From Pseudomonadota bacterium (GTDB lineage Bacteria > Pseudomonadota > Gammaproteobacteria > Burkholderiales > Burkholderiaceae_C), in assembly GCA_023438115.1 (NCBI GenBank), contig JAEZEB010000210.1, forward strand, positions 1-5,087: DNA of 5,087 nucleotides. The letters are read 5' to 3'. The translations under genes and the position numbers were made by a program. The notes beneath the pieces were generated by a model, which saw only the letters and a list, made by a program, of their open reading frames with translations, was not told the origin of the DNA and ran no database searches. Below, piece by piece: positions 1 to 5,087 of this stretch; the stretch's first letter is position 1; each line of letters starts with the position of its first letter.

Positions 1-513
1 GCCTACTACATCGCCGCGGGCACCGACCAGATCTTCGTCGACAAGGCCAGCATCGTCGGCAGCATCGGCGTGCTGATGGAAGGCTGGGGCTTCACGGGCC
101 TGATGGACAAGCTGGGCGTGGAGCGCCGGCTGCTCACCGCGGGCGAGAACAAGGGCTTCCTCGATCCCTTCAGTCCGCAGACCGAGACGCACCGCCAGCA
201 CGCGCAGCAGATGCTGGACGTGGTGCACCGCCAGTTCATCGACATCGTCAAGACCGGACGCGGCAAGCGCCTGAAGCAGGACATGCCGGAGCTGTTCAGC
301 GGCCTGTTCTGGACCGGCCAGCAAGCGGTGGAGCTGGGCCTGGCCGACCAGCTGGGCAACCTCGACTTCGTCGCGCGCGAAGTGCTGAAGACCGAGGAAC
401 TGGTGGACTACACGCGCCGCGAGAACATCGGCGAGCGCCTGGTCAAGCGCTTCGGCGCGGCGATCGGCGAGGGCGCGGTGAAGGCGATGCGGACGCTGCC
501 GGCGGTGCGTTGA
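1..513 (+). CDS. sppA: Signal peptide peptidase SppA-type (family S49), C-terminal part
   Basis: Partial gene: the reading frame is open from base 1 and ends at TGA 511-513, giving the last 170 residues, about half of a usual single-domain SppA (roughly 300-350 aa). S49 peptidases are membrane-anchored serine/lysine-dyad proteases that degrade leftover signal peptides and other membrane-associated peptides. Visible family signatures are AYYIAAGTD at the left edge, which normally follows directly on the catalytic Ser, then VGSIGVLM (residues 19-26), TAGENKGFLDPF (46-57), and FWTGQQAVELGLADQLG (103-119). K51 in GENKG fits the catalytic lysine: in the Bacillus SppA dyad Ser and Lys lie 52 residues apart, which would put Ser two codons upstream of the window. 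The N-terminal membrane anchor is also outside the window, so the gene's start and integrity cannot be judged. It converges with the methyltransferase gene. Family assignment is firm; the symbol is by family. Confidence 0.92.
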   Translation, partial: AYYIAAGTDQIFVDKASIVGSIGVLMEGWGFTGLMDKLGVERRLLTAGENKGFLDPFSPQTETHRQHAQQMLDVVHRQFIDIVKTGRGKRLKQDMPELFSGLFWTGQQAVELGLADQLGNLDFVAREVLKTEELVDYTRRENIGERLVKRFGAAIGEGAVKAMRTLPAVR

Positions 514-519
514 CGTGCC

Positions 520-548
520 GGCGGGCTCGCGGCGCGAGCCCACCCTGC
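520..548 (-). repeat. REP-like stem-loop, minus-strand copy of an inverted doublet
   Basis: Arms 520-530 (GGCGGGCTCGC) and 534-544 (GCGAGCCCACC) pair over 11 positions with one C/A mismatch, around a 3-nt loop (531-533). Read on the - strand, the hairpin is preceded by GCAG (548-545) and begins GGTGGGC, the same foot as the + strand hairpin at 565-591. It starts 6 bp after the sppA stop codon, so it may also protect or end the sppA transcript, although no T-tract follows. Calling it REP-like is inference from the tetranucleotide-plus-palindrome layout; copies elsewhere in the genome cannot be seen from here. Confidence 0.55.
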
Positions 549-564
549 GAGGCGGGCGATCGTC

Positions 565-591
565 GTAGGGTGGGCAGCTTCGCTGCCCACC
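565..591 (+). repeat. REP-like stem-loop with GTAG foot
   Basis: GTAG (565-568) is followed directly by a perfect 10-bp stem: GGTGGGCAGC (569-578), loop TTC (579-581), GCTGCCCACC (582-591). A GTAG-type tetranucleotide at the 5' foot of a short palindrome is the hallmark of REP sequences handled by RAYT (TnpA-REP, Y1 HUH) transposases. GTAGGGTGGGC-type palindromes are, as I recall, common between genes in beta- and gammaproteobacteria. The stem ends 3 bp beyond the methyltransferase stop codon (597-595, - strand), so it could also serve as a 3'-end hairpin for that gene. Neither side carries a clear T-tract. Confidence 0.65.
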
Positions 592-594
592 ATC

Positions 595-1356
595 TCAAGC
601 CCCCAGCGCGAACACGGCCGGCACGTCGTTGGCGACCGGCGCTGCCTGCTTCTTCCATTCCGCGACGCCGGCGCTGCGGCACACCGCCTCCGGCAGCGTG
701 AGGCCCGAGGCCACCGCCACCCGCGTCGTGGGCTTCAGCCCTTGCAACATCGCCTGCCACACCGCGGCATTCCGGTAAGGCGTCTCGATGAACATCTGCG
801 TCTGCCCCGTGCGCAGCGCCAGCGCCTCCAGCTCGCGCAGGCGCTGCGTGCGCGCCGCGGCCTCCTGCGGCAGGTAGCCCACGAAGGCGAAGTTCTGGCC
901 GTTCAGGCCGCTGGCCGCCAGCGCCAGCAGCAGGGAAACAGGCCCCACCAGCGGCACCACCTCGATCCCGAGTTCGTGCGCGGCGCGCACGACGGACGAC
1001 CCCGGATCGGCCACGGCGGGCATGCCCGCTTCGCTCACCAGTCCCACGTCATGGCCGTCCAGCGCCGCCTGCAGGAGAGGGCGCGCGTCGAAGCCGCCGG
1101 CCGCGTGGTCGCCCTTCTTGTGCACCGCGCGCGGCAGCTCCTGGATCGACTGCTGCTGCAGCGGCACCGCCAGCGGCTGCAGTTCGCCGGCGCGTTTGAG
1201 GAAGGCGCGGGCGGACTTCGCGTTCTCGCAGATCCAGTGCTGCAGGCGCGCGGCGACCGCGATCGTGCCGGCGGGCAGCACCTCGCCCAGCGGCGCCTGC
1301 ACCGCGCAGCCGAAGTCCAGCGGCGCGGGAACGAGGTAGAGGCGGCCGCGCGCCAT
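595..1356 (-). CDS. RsmI-like SAM-dependent methyltransferase (tetrapyrrole methylase fold)
   Basis: A 253-residue protein of the tetrapyrrole-methylase superfamily, closest in motifs to RsmI, which 2'-O-methylates C1402 of 16S rRNA. It begins MARGRLYLVPAPLD, matching the beta-strand that opens RsmI-type domains. VGLVSEAGMPAVADPG (residues 104-119) matches the RsmI SDAGTPxxxDPG motif. VPLVGPVS (134-141), the SAM-site region, then FAFVGYLP (156-163) and MFIETPYRN (188-196) follow in family order. It differs from true RsmI: it is shorter (about 250 versus about 290 aa), has SEAGMP for SDAGTP, and has CENAKSARAFLKR (43-55) where RsmI has an EDTR-type motif. The real rsmI is probably elsewhere and the target here is unknown. 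The frame stays open upstream to 1608, but the ATG at 1356 is chosen because homology starts there and it overlaps the maf stop by one base (TGATG), implying translational coupling. Confidence 0.88.
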   Translation of the reverse strand: MARGRLYLVPAPLDFGCAVQAPLGEVLPAGTIAVAARLQHWICENAKSARAFLKRAGELQPLAVPLQQQSIQELPRAVHKKGDHAAGGFDARPLLQAALDGHDVGLVSEAGMPAVADPGSSVVRAAHELGIEVVPLVGPVSLLLALAASGLNGQNFAFVGYLPQEAAARTQRLRELEALALRTGQTQMFIETPYRNAAVWQAMLQGLKPTTRVAVASGLTLPEAVCRSAGVAEWKKQAAPVANDVPAVFALGA

Positions 1357-1961
1357 CAGAAGACGCGCAGTCCCGCGGCGCGCAGCATGCGGCAGGTGCG
1401 GATCAGCGGCAGGCCGACCAGCGCCGTGGGGTCGTCGCTCTCGATCGATTCGAGCAGCGCGATGCCCAGTCCCTCGCTGCGCGCGCTGCCGGCGCAGTCG
1501 TAAGGCTGTTCGGCGTGGAGGTACGCCTCGATGTCGTCGCGCCCGAGGTTGCGGAAGCGCACCCGCACCGGCGCGAGGTCGTGCTCGGCGAAGCCGCTTT
1601 CCTGGCACATCACGGTCAGGGCCGTCTGGAAGATCACGGTGCGGCCGCTCATCTTCTGCAATTGCGCGACCGCGTTCGCATGGTTGCCGGGCTTGCCCAG
1701 CGGCTCGCCTTCGAGGTCCGCGACCTGGTCCGAGCCGATCACGACGGCGGCCGGATGCAGCCGGGCCACGGCCGCTGCCTTGGCGGCCGCCAGCCGCCGC
1801 GCCAATGCAGCGGGTGCTTCGCCGGCGAGAGGGGTTTCATCGACCTGGGGCGGCTCGACGGCGAAGGGCAGGCGCAGGCGCGAGAGCAGCTCGCGCCTGT
1901 ACGCCGAGGTCGAGCCGAGCACGAGCGCGCGGACGGAAGAGGCTGGCGGGGCAGGCGGCAT
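1356..1961 (-). CDS. maf: Maf family nucleoside-triphosphate pyrophosphatase (YceF type)
   Basis: A 201-residue Maf protein, the usual length. Maf enzymes are cytoplasmic pyrophosphatases that hydrolyse non-canonical or modified NTPs to NMP plus PPi; the YceF branch prefers 7-methyl-GTP. Visible motifs are LGSTSAYRRELLSRL (15-29, nucleotide loop), VDETPLAGE (40-48), RRLAAAKA (55-62), IGSDQV (75-80, with the key Asp78), LGKPG (88-92) and the C-terminal CAGSARSEGLGIALLE (156-171). The last motif and SDQV favour the YceF branch over the dTTP/UTP-specific YhdE branch (inference). The context agrees: in E. coli yceF is likewise divergent from yceD-rpmF-plsX. The start at ATG 1961 leaves a normal short N-terminus before the first motif. 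A weak AAGAG ribosome-binding sequence lies about 9 nt upstream. The stop overlaps the methyltransferase start by one base. Confidence 0.94.
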   Translation of the reverse strand: MPPAPPASSVRALVLGSTSAYRRELLSRLRLPFAVEPPQVDETPLAGEAPAALARRLAAAKAAAVARLHPAAVVIGSDQVADLEGEPLGKPGNHANAVAQLQKMSGRTVIFQTALTVMCQESGFAEHDLAPVRVRFRNLGRDDIEAYLHAEQPYDCAGSARSEGLGIALLESIESDDPTALVGLPLIRTCRMLRAAGLRVF

Positions 1962-1974
1962 CCGCCGATTCTCT

Positions 1975-1980
1975 TACACT
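1975..1980 (+). promoter_or_regulatory. Possible -10 box for yceD (leaderless start?)
   Basis: TACACT matches the sigma-70 -10 consensus TATAAT at four of six positions and lies 6 bp before the yceD ATG (1987). Transcription from it would begin at or within a few bases of the start codon, giving a leaderless or nearly leaderless mRNA. This fits the lack of a well-placed Shine-Dalgarno sequence; only GGA at 1981-1983 is present, too close to the ATG. No good -35 is seen at 16-18 bp spacing. The true promoter could instead lie inside maf. Confidence 0.3.
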
Positions 1981-1986
1981 GGATTC

Positions 1987-2526
1987 ATGGCCAAGGACTT
2001 CGACCCGCAACGCCTGGACATCCAGCGCTTCGCCGAGGCCGGCGCCGAGCTCCGCGGGAGCGACGCGCTGGCTGATTTTCCCCGGCTCGCGCGCGAAACC
2101 GAAGGCGAGGCGCAGCGCGAGGTGCAGTGGCAGGCGCGCGGCGAACTGCTCAATCCGCGCCACGTGCAGCCGCAGGTCTGGGTGCACCTGGAAGCGGGCG
2201 CGAGCCTGCCGCTGTTGTGCCAGCGCTGCCTCACGCCCGTGGAGGTGCCGCTGGCGGTGGAGCGCTCCTTCCGCTTCGTGGCCGACGAGGCCACCGCCGC
2301 GGCGGAGGACGACGAGGCGGAGGAGGACCTGCTGGCGCTGAGCCACAGCTTCGACCTGCGCGAACTGGTGGAGGACGAGCTCCTGATGGAACTGCCCGTC
2401 GCCCCCATGCACGAGACCTGTCCCGTCCCCGTGAAGATGTCCGTCGTCGATCCCGGCTTCGAGGCGGCCGAGGCGGAAAAGGAGCATCCCTTCGCCGTGC
2501 TGGGGAAGCTCAAGGCACCGCGCTAG
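1987..2526 (+). CDS. yceD: YceD, DUF177 family 23S rRNA accumulation protein
   Basis: A 179-residue YceD/DUF177 protein. The family is needed for normal accumulation of 23S rRNA and is almost always encoded just before rpmF, as here. The start MAKDFDPQRLDIQRFAEAG fits betaproteobacterial members. The central LLCQRCLTPVEVPL (76-89) carries the conserved CxxC pair (C78, C81). An acidic stretch (about 100-114, including EDDEAEED) follows, then LSHSFDLRELVEDELLMELP (118-137), the conserved helix, and HETCP (142-146) with a third cysteine. The frame is open upstream to 1531, but that part is antisense to maf and not conserved, so ATG 1987 is chosen. The gene starts 25 bp from the divergent maf and ends 148 bp before rpmF. 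No strong ribosome-binding site is visible. Confidence 0.93.
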   Translation: MAKDFDPQRLDIQRFAEAGAELRGSDALADFPRLARETEGEAQREVQWQARGELLNPRHVQPQVWVHLEAGASLPLLCQRCLTPVEVPLAVERSFRFVADEATAAAEDDEAEEDLLALSHSFDLRELVEDELLMELPVAPMHETCPVPVKMSVVDPGFEAAEAEKEHPFAVLGKLKAPR

Positions 2527-2553
2527 GGCACTGGAGGGGACTTGGGCTATAAT
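2525..2553 (+). promoter_or_regulatory. Sigma-70-type promoter for rpmF (consensus -10)
   Basis: A perfect TATAAT lies at 2548-2553, striking in such GC-rich DNA. At 17-bp spacing the -35 position is AGGGCA (2525-2530), which matches TTGACA at three of six bases and overlaps the yceD stop codon. No extended -10 TG is present. The start point would be near 2560, leaving an untranslated leader of about 115 nt before rpmF. This gives the L32 gene its own transcription independent of yceD. Confidence 0.65.
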
Positions 2554-2559
2554 CGTGGG

Positions 2560-2674
2560 CTTCGCGCCGCCAGGGCCGCCACAACCATGCGGGTGGGCAT
2601 CCTTGCAGTGCGCCTTGTCCAACCCGATCAACCGCTGCCGCCACCCCGCGGCGCACGCATTCCAGGAGCCCGCC
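2560..2674 (+). promoter_or_regulatory. Long 5' untranslated leader of rpmF
   Basis: About 115 nt lie between the predicted start point and the rpmF ATG, with no convincing gene. A possible long-range stem pairs GTGCGCC (2608-2614) with GGCGCAC (2650-2656) around a 35-nt loop, ending 7 nt before the AGGAG ribosome-binding site (2664-2668). Such a leader could hold translational control by L32 or another factor, but I recognise no known riboswitch or ribosomal-protein leader motif in it. Confidence 0.35.
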
Positions 2675-2857
2675 ATGGCCGTCCAGCAAAACAAGAAGTC
2701 GCCGTCCAAGCGCGGCATGCACCGTTCGCACAATGCCCTGAACGTTCCGGGCATCGCCGTCGAGCCGACCACCGGCGAGACGCACCTGCGCCACCACATC
2801 AGCCCCACGGGCTTCTACCGTGGCCGCAAGGTGCTCAAGACCAAGAACGACGCCTGA
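2675..2857 (+). CDS. rpmF: 50S ribosomal protein L32
   Basis: A 60-residue, strongly basic protein. MAVQQNKKSPSKRGMHRSHN is the classic L32 N-terminus, and HLRHHISPTGFYRGRKVLK (38-56) is the conserved C-terminal part. Full length for the family. It lacks the zinc-binding cysteines found in some L32 proteins, so it is the C-minus form, like E. coli L32. L32 lies in the large subunit near the exit side of the peptidyl transferase region and joins during 50S assembly. The start is fixed by homology and by a good AGGAG ribosome-binding site 6 nt upstream (2664-2668). It has its own consensus -10 promoter, and an intrinsic terminator begins 17 bp after its stop. Confidence 0.98.
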   Translation: MAVQQNKKSPSKRGMHRSHNALNVPGIAVEPTTGETHLRHHISPTGFYRGRKVLKTKNDA

Positions 2858-2874
2858 TCGGAGATCCGGCACGC

Positions 2875-2909
2875 AGGCCCGGCATGCGCGATGCACGCCG
2901 GGCCTTTTT
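2875..2909 (+). terminator. Intrinsic terminator after rpmF
   Basis: A perfect 9-bp stem, AGGCCCGGC (2875-2883) with GCCGGGCCT (2897-2905), encloses a 13-nt loop. It is followed by a T-tract (2905-2909, TTTTTG). The loop can add a short inner TGC/GCA pairing. This is a textbook rho-independent terminator. It lies inside the rpmF-plsX gap, so it probably lets only part of rpmF transcription reach plsX-fabH-fabD. Confidence 0.88.
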
Positions 2910-2953
2910 GTTGCCGACCCGGATGAGCGCTGTTTGGCTCTACAGTTGAGGCC

Positions 2954-4009
2954 ATGACGACGACCCTCGCAGTCGATTGCATGGGAGGCGACCACGGCCC
3001 GAAGGTCACGCTGGCCGCGTGCCGGCATTTCCTCGACGCCCACCCCGACGCCCAGCTGCTGCTGGTGGGCGCGCCCGCGGCCCTCGAAGGCCTGCAGCAT
3101 CCCCGCGCCCGCATCGTCCCCGCGACCGAGGTCGTGGCCATGGACGATGCCGTGGAAGTCGCCCTGCGCAAGAAGAAGGATTCGTCCATGCGCGTGGCGA
3201 TCCAGCAGGTCAAGGACGGCCAGGCCCAGGTGGCGGTGTCGGCCGGCAACACCGGCGCGCTGATGGCGCTGGCGCGCTACCTGCTCAAGACCGAGGACGG
3301 CATCGATCGCCCGGCCATCGCGACCCATTTGCCCAATGCCACCGGCGGCGCCACCACGGTGCTGGACCTCGGCGCCAACGTCGACTGCACCGAGCAGCAC
3401 CTGCTGCAGTTCGCCGTCATGGGTTCGGCCCTCGTGTCCGCGCTGACGGAGAACAACAATCCCTCGGTGGGCCTCCTGAACATCGGGGAAGAGGTGATCA
3501 AGGGCAACGAGGTGATCAAGCGCGCGGGCGAGCTGCTGCGCGCGGCCGGCGCGGCCGGCGACCTCAATTTCTTCGGCAACGTCGAAGGCAACGACATCTT
3601 CAAGGGCACGACCGACATCGTGGTCTGCGATGGTTTCGTGGGCAACGTGGCGCTCAAGACCAGCGAGGGCGTGGCCTCCCTCATCAGCGGCTTCCTCAAG
3701 GAGGAATTCACCCGCAATCCGCTCACCAAGCTCGCGGCGCTGGCCGCCTGGCCCGTGCTGTCGGCGCTGAAGAAGCGCGTGGACTACCGCCGTTACAACG
3801 GCGCGGCGCTGCTGGGCCTGCGCGGGCTGGTGTTCAAGAGCCATGGCTCCGCCGACGAACTGGCTTTCGAGCAGGCCCTCAACCGCGCGTATGATGCGGC
3901 CCGGAACAATCTGCTCGACCGCGTCCAGGCCCGGATCGCGCATGCCCGCCCCCTGCTGGTGGGCGGCGATGCCGACGCATCCCTGGAAGCGGCCACCACG
4001 ACAGCATGA
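2954..4009 (+). CDS. plsX: Phosphate acyltransferase PlsX
   Basis: A 351-residue PlsX, at the upper end of the usual length. It converts acyl-ACP plus phosphate to acyl-phosphate, the donor that PlsY uses to acylate glycerol-3-phosphate; it acts as a peripheral membrane enzyme. The diagnostic N-terminus LAVDCMGGDHGP (5-16) is present, followed by AGNTGALMA (97-105), LDLGANVDC (137-145), GLLNIGEEVIKGNE (173-186), GNVEGNDIFKG (208-218) and DIVVCDGFVGNVALK soon after. All core motifs are intact. ATG 2954 is chosen because family members start a few residues before the MGGDHGP motif. The only Shine-Dalgarno candidate, GAGG (2948-2951), sits just 2 nt from the ATG, so initiation may be weak. The gene lies 44 bp after a terminator with no clear promoter of its own, and its stop overlaps the fabH start (ATGA). 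Confidence 0.97.
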   Translation: MTTTLAVDCMGGDHGPKVTLAACRHFLDAHPDAQLLLVGAPAALEGLQHPRARIVPATEVVAMDDAVEVALRKKKDSSMRVAIQQVKDGQAQVAVSAGNTGALMALARYLLKTEDGIDRPAIATHLPNATGGATTVLDLGANVDCTEQHLLQFAVMGSALVSALTENNNPSVGLLNIGEEVIKGNEVIKRAGELLRAAGAAGDLNFFGNVEGNDIFKGTTDIVVCDGFVGNVALKTSEGVASLISGFLKEEFTRNPLTKLAALAAWPVLSALKKRVDYRRYNGAALLGLRGLVFKSHGSADELAFEQALNRAYDAARNNLLDRVQARIAHARPLLVGGDADASLEAATTTA

Positions 4010-4983
4010 CGAGATACTCCCGGATCACGGGCACCGGCAGCTACCTGCCCCCCAGGCGCGTGACCAACGCCGACCTCGCCGCCCAGCTGGCCGAGCGCGG
4101 CATCGAGACTTCCGACGAATGGATCGTGGAGCGCACCGGCATCCGGGCGCGCCACTTCGCCGAGCCCGAGGTCGCCACCAGCGACCTGGCGCTTCCCGCC
4201 GCGCGCAACGCGCTGGAAGCGGCTGGCCTGCAGGCCTCCGACATCGACCTGATCATCGTCGCCACGTCCACGCCGGACATGGTGTTCCCGTCCTCGGCCA
4301 CCATCCTGCAGAACAAGCTGGGTGTCGCGGGCTGCCCCGCGTTCGACCTGCAGGCCGTATGCAGCGGCTTCGTGTATGCGCTGACGGTCGCCGACTCCAT
4401 GATCCGCAGCGGCGCCGCCAGCAAGGCGCTTGTGGTGGGCGCGGAAGTCTTCTCGCGCATCCTGGACTTCAACGACCGCACGACGTGCGTGCTGTTCGGC
4501 GACGGCGCCGGCGCCGTGGTGCTGGAAGCTTCCGACACGCCGGGCATCCTGGCGAGCGACCTGCACGCCGACGGCAAGCACGTGGAGATCCTGTGCGTGC
4601 CGGGCACGGTGTTCGGCGGCAAGGTGCACGGCAACCCGCTGCTGCGCATGGACGGCCAGGCCGTGTTCAAGCTCGCCGTGGGCGTGCTGGAGCAGGCGGC
4701 GCGCGCCACGCTGGCGAAGGCCGGGCGGGCGGAGTCCGACATCGACTGGCTGATCCCGCACCAGGCCAACATCCGCATCATGCAGGGCACGGCGAAGAAG
4801 CTGAAGCTGCCCATGGACAAGCTGGTGGTGACCGTGGACGAGCACGGCAACACCTCGGCCGCCTCGATCCCGCTGGCGCTGGACGCGGCCGTGCGGGGTG
4901 GCAAGATCGCGAAAGGTGACACGCTGATGCTGGAAGGCGTGGGCGGCGGCTTCACCTGGGGCGCCGTGCTGCTCGATTTCTGA
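4006..4983 (+). CDS. fabH: Beta-ketoacyl-ACP synthase III (FabH)
   Basis: A 325-residue KAS III. It condenses acetyl-CoA with malonyl-ACP to acetoacetyl-ACP, the first step of type II fatty acid synthesis in the cytoplasm. The catalytic triad is complete: C119 in LQAVCSGFVYAL, H252 in IPHQANIRIM and N282 in HGNTSAAS. The spacings (133 and 30 residues) match E. coli FabH Cys112/His244/Asn274. Other family marks are ITGTGSYLPPRRVTN (7-21), DEWIVERTGIRARHF (37-51) and the C-terminal GVGGGFTWGAVLLDF. The start ATG 4006 overlaps the plsX stop by 4 nt (ATGA). No clear ribosome-binding site precedes it, so translation is probably coupled to plsX. Acyl-chain preference cannot be read from the sequence, although its place in the main fab cluster points to the housekeeping enzyme. 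Confidence 0.97.
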   Translation: MTRYSRITGTGSYLPPRRVTNADLAAQLAERGIETSDEWIVERTGIRARHFAEPEVATSDLALPAARNALEAAGLQASDIDLIIVATSTPDMVFPSSATILQNKLGVAGCPAFDLQAVCSGFVYALTVADSMIRSGAASKALVVGAEVFSRILDFNDRTTCVLFGDGAGAVVLEASDTPGILASDLHADGKHVEILCVPGTVFGGKVHGNPLLRMDGQAVFKLAVGVLEQAARATLAKAGRAESDIDWLIPHQANIRIMQGTAKKLKLPMDKLVVTVDEHGNTSAASIPLALDAAVRGGKIAKGDTLMLEGVGGGFTWGAVLLDF

Positions 4984-5014
4984 GCCGCCGGGCCACGCCA
5001 ATCTGGAGACCGTC

Positions 5015-5087
5015 ATGAAACCGTTCGCTTTCGTCTTCCCGGGACAGGGCTCGCAGTCCGTCGGCATGCTCGACGCCTGGGGCGACC
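5015..5087 (+). CDS. fabD: Malonyl-CoA:ACP transacylase (FabD), N-terminal fragment
   Basis: The first 24 codons of fabD, cut by the right window edge. FAFVFPGQGSQSVGM (4-18) is the conserved opening motif of malonyl-CoA-ACP transacylases; the GQGSQ loop contributes to the oxyanion site. The catalytic Ser and His lie beyond the window. FabD transfers malonyl from CoA to ACP, supplying the extender for FabH and the elongating synthases. The start ATG is supported by a GGAG ribosome-binding site (5005-5008) with 6-nt spacing and by motif position. It lies 31 bp after fabH in the same direction with no terminator between, so it is probably in the same operon. The usual next genes (fabG, acpP) are expected but not seen. 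Confidence 0.93.
   Translation, partial: MKPFAFVFPGQGSQSVGMLDAWGD

Noticed and set aside
742..1503. Plus-strand open frame of 253 codons across the methyltransferase and maf genes
   Set aside because: It is antisense to two well-supported genes, is low in complexity and rich in R, Q, A and H, and has no domain signature.
1357..1608. N-terminal extension of the methyltransferase to the upstream ATG at 1608
   Set aside because: The extra 84 residues are an arginine-rich out-of-frame reading of maf. Family homology begins at the ATG at 1356, which also gives the TGATG coupling.
1531..1986. N-terminal extension of YceD to an ATG at 1531
   Set aside because: The extra 152 residues are antisense to maf and resemble no part of DUF177. 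The family-typical start is ATG 1987.
2587..2949. Possible leader peptide or small gene starting at ATG 2587 before rpmF
   Set aside because: There is no ribosome-binding site, the frame runs on through rpmF in the wrong frame, and the product is an arginine/proline-rich shadow.
2510..3943. Minus-strand open frame of 477 codons opposite plsX
   Set aside because: It is antisense to plsX, which has full family motifs. Its translation is rich in H, G, R, A and Q with no recognisable domain, as expected for the reverse frame of GC-rich coding DNA.
1..5087. tRNA or rRNA genes, CRISPR arrays, insertion sequences, phage or defence genes
   Set aside because: None were seen on either strand. Apart from the REP-like doublet, the window is conserved core genome and shows no clear sign of horizontal transfer.

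Overview
This is a GC-rich, densely packed stretch of chromosome, most likely from a betaproteobacterium of the order Burkholderiales (a Comamonadaceae-type genome is my best guess). The guess rests on codon usage, on the protein sequences, and on the gene order, which I recall as typical of that group: S49 peptidase, SAM methyltransferase, maf, yceD, rpmF, plsX, fabH, fabD. Nothing in the window looks like a new multigene system. It is a conserved housekeeping cluster, with its interesting details in the gaps between genes.

Layout. Positions 1-513 hold the C-terminal half of an SppA-type (S49) membrane peptidase on the + strand, cut by the window edge just after the expected catalytic serine. 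Positions 514-594 are a gap between converging genes. It holds two stem-loops in inverted orientation that look like a REP doublet (REPIN/BIME-like), the + strand copy having a GTAG foot. On the - strand, maf (1961 to 1356; YceF-type nucleotide pyrophosphatase) and an RsmI-like SAM methyltransferase (1356 to 595) form a translationally coupled pair joined by a one-base TGATG overlap. Only 25 bp separate maf from the divergent yceD (1987-2526; DUF177, 23S rRNA accumulation protein).

After yceD, a perfect TATAAT box and a leader of about 115 nt precede rpmF (ribosomal protein L32, 2675-2857). A strong intrinsic terminator follows rpmF. Then come plsX (2954-4009), fabH (4006-4983, ATGA overlap with plsX) and the first 24 codons of fabD (from 5015), all on the + strand.

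How the genes work together: yceD and rpmF serve large-subunit ribosome assembly. plsX, fabH and fabD start fatty acid and phospholipid synthesis: FabD makes malonyl-ACP, FabH performs the first condensation, and PlsX turns acyl-ACP into acyl-phosphate for glycerolipid synthesis. The cluster links ribosome supply with membrane lipid supply, as in E. coli, where yceF (maf) is likewise divergent from yceD-rpmF-plsX-fabH-fabD. The terminator between rpmF and plsX probably sets how much transcription passes from the abundant ribosomal protein gene to the lipid enzymes.
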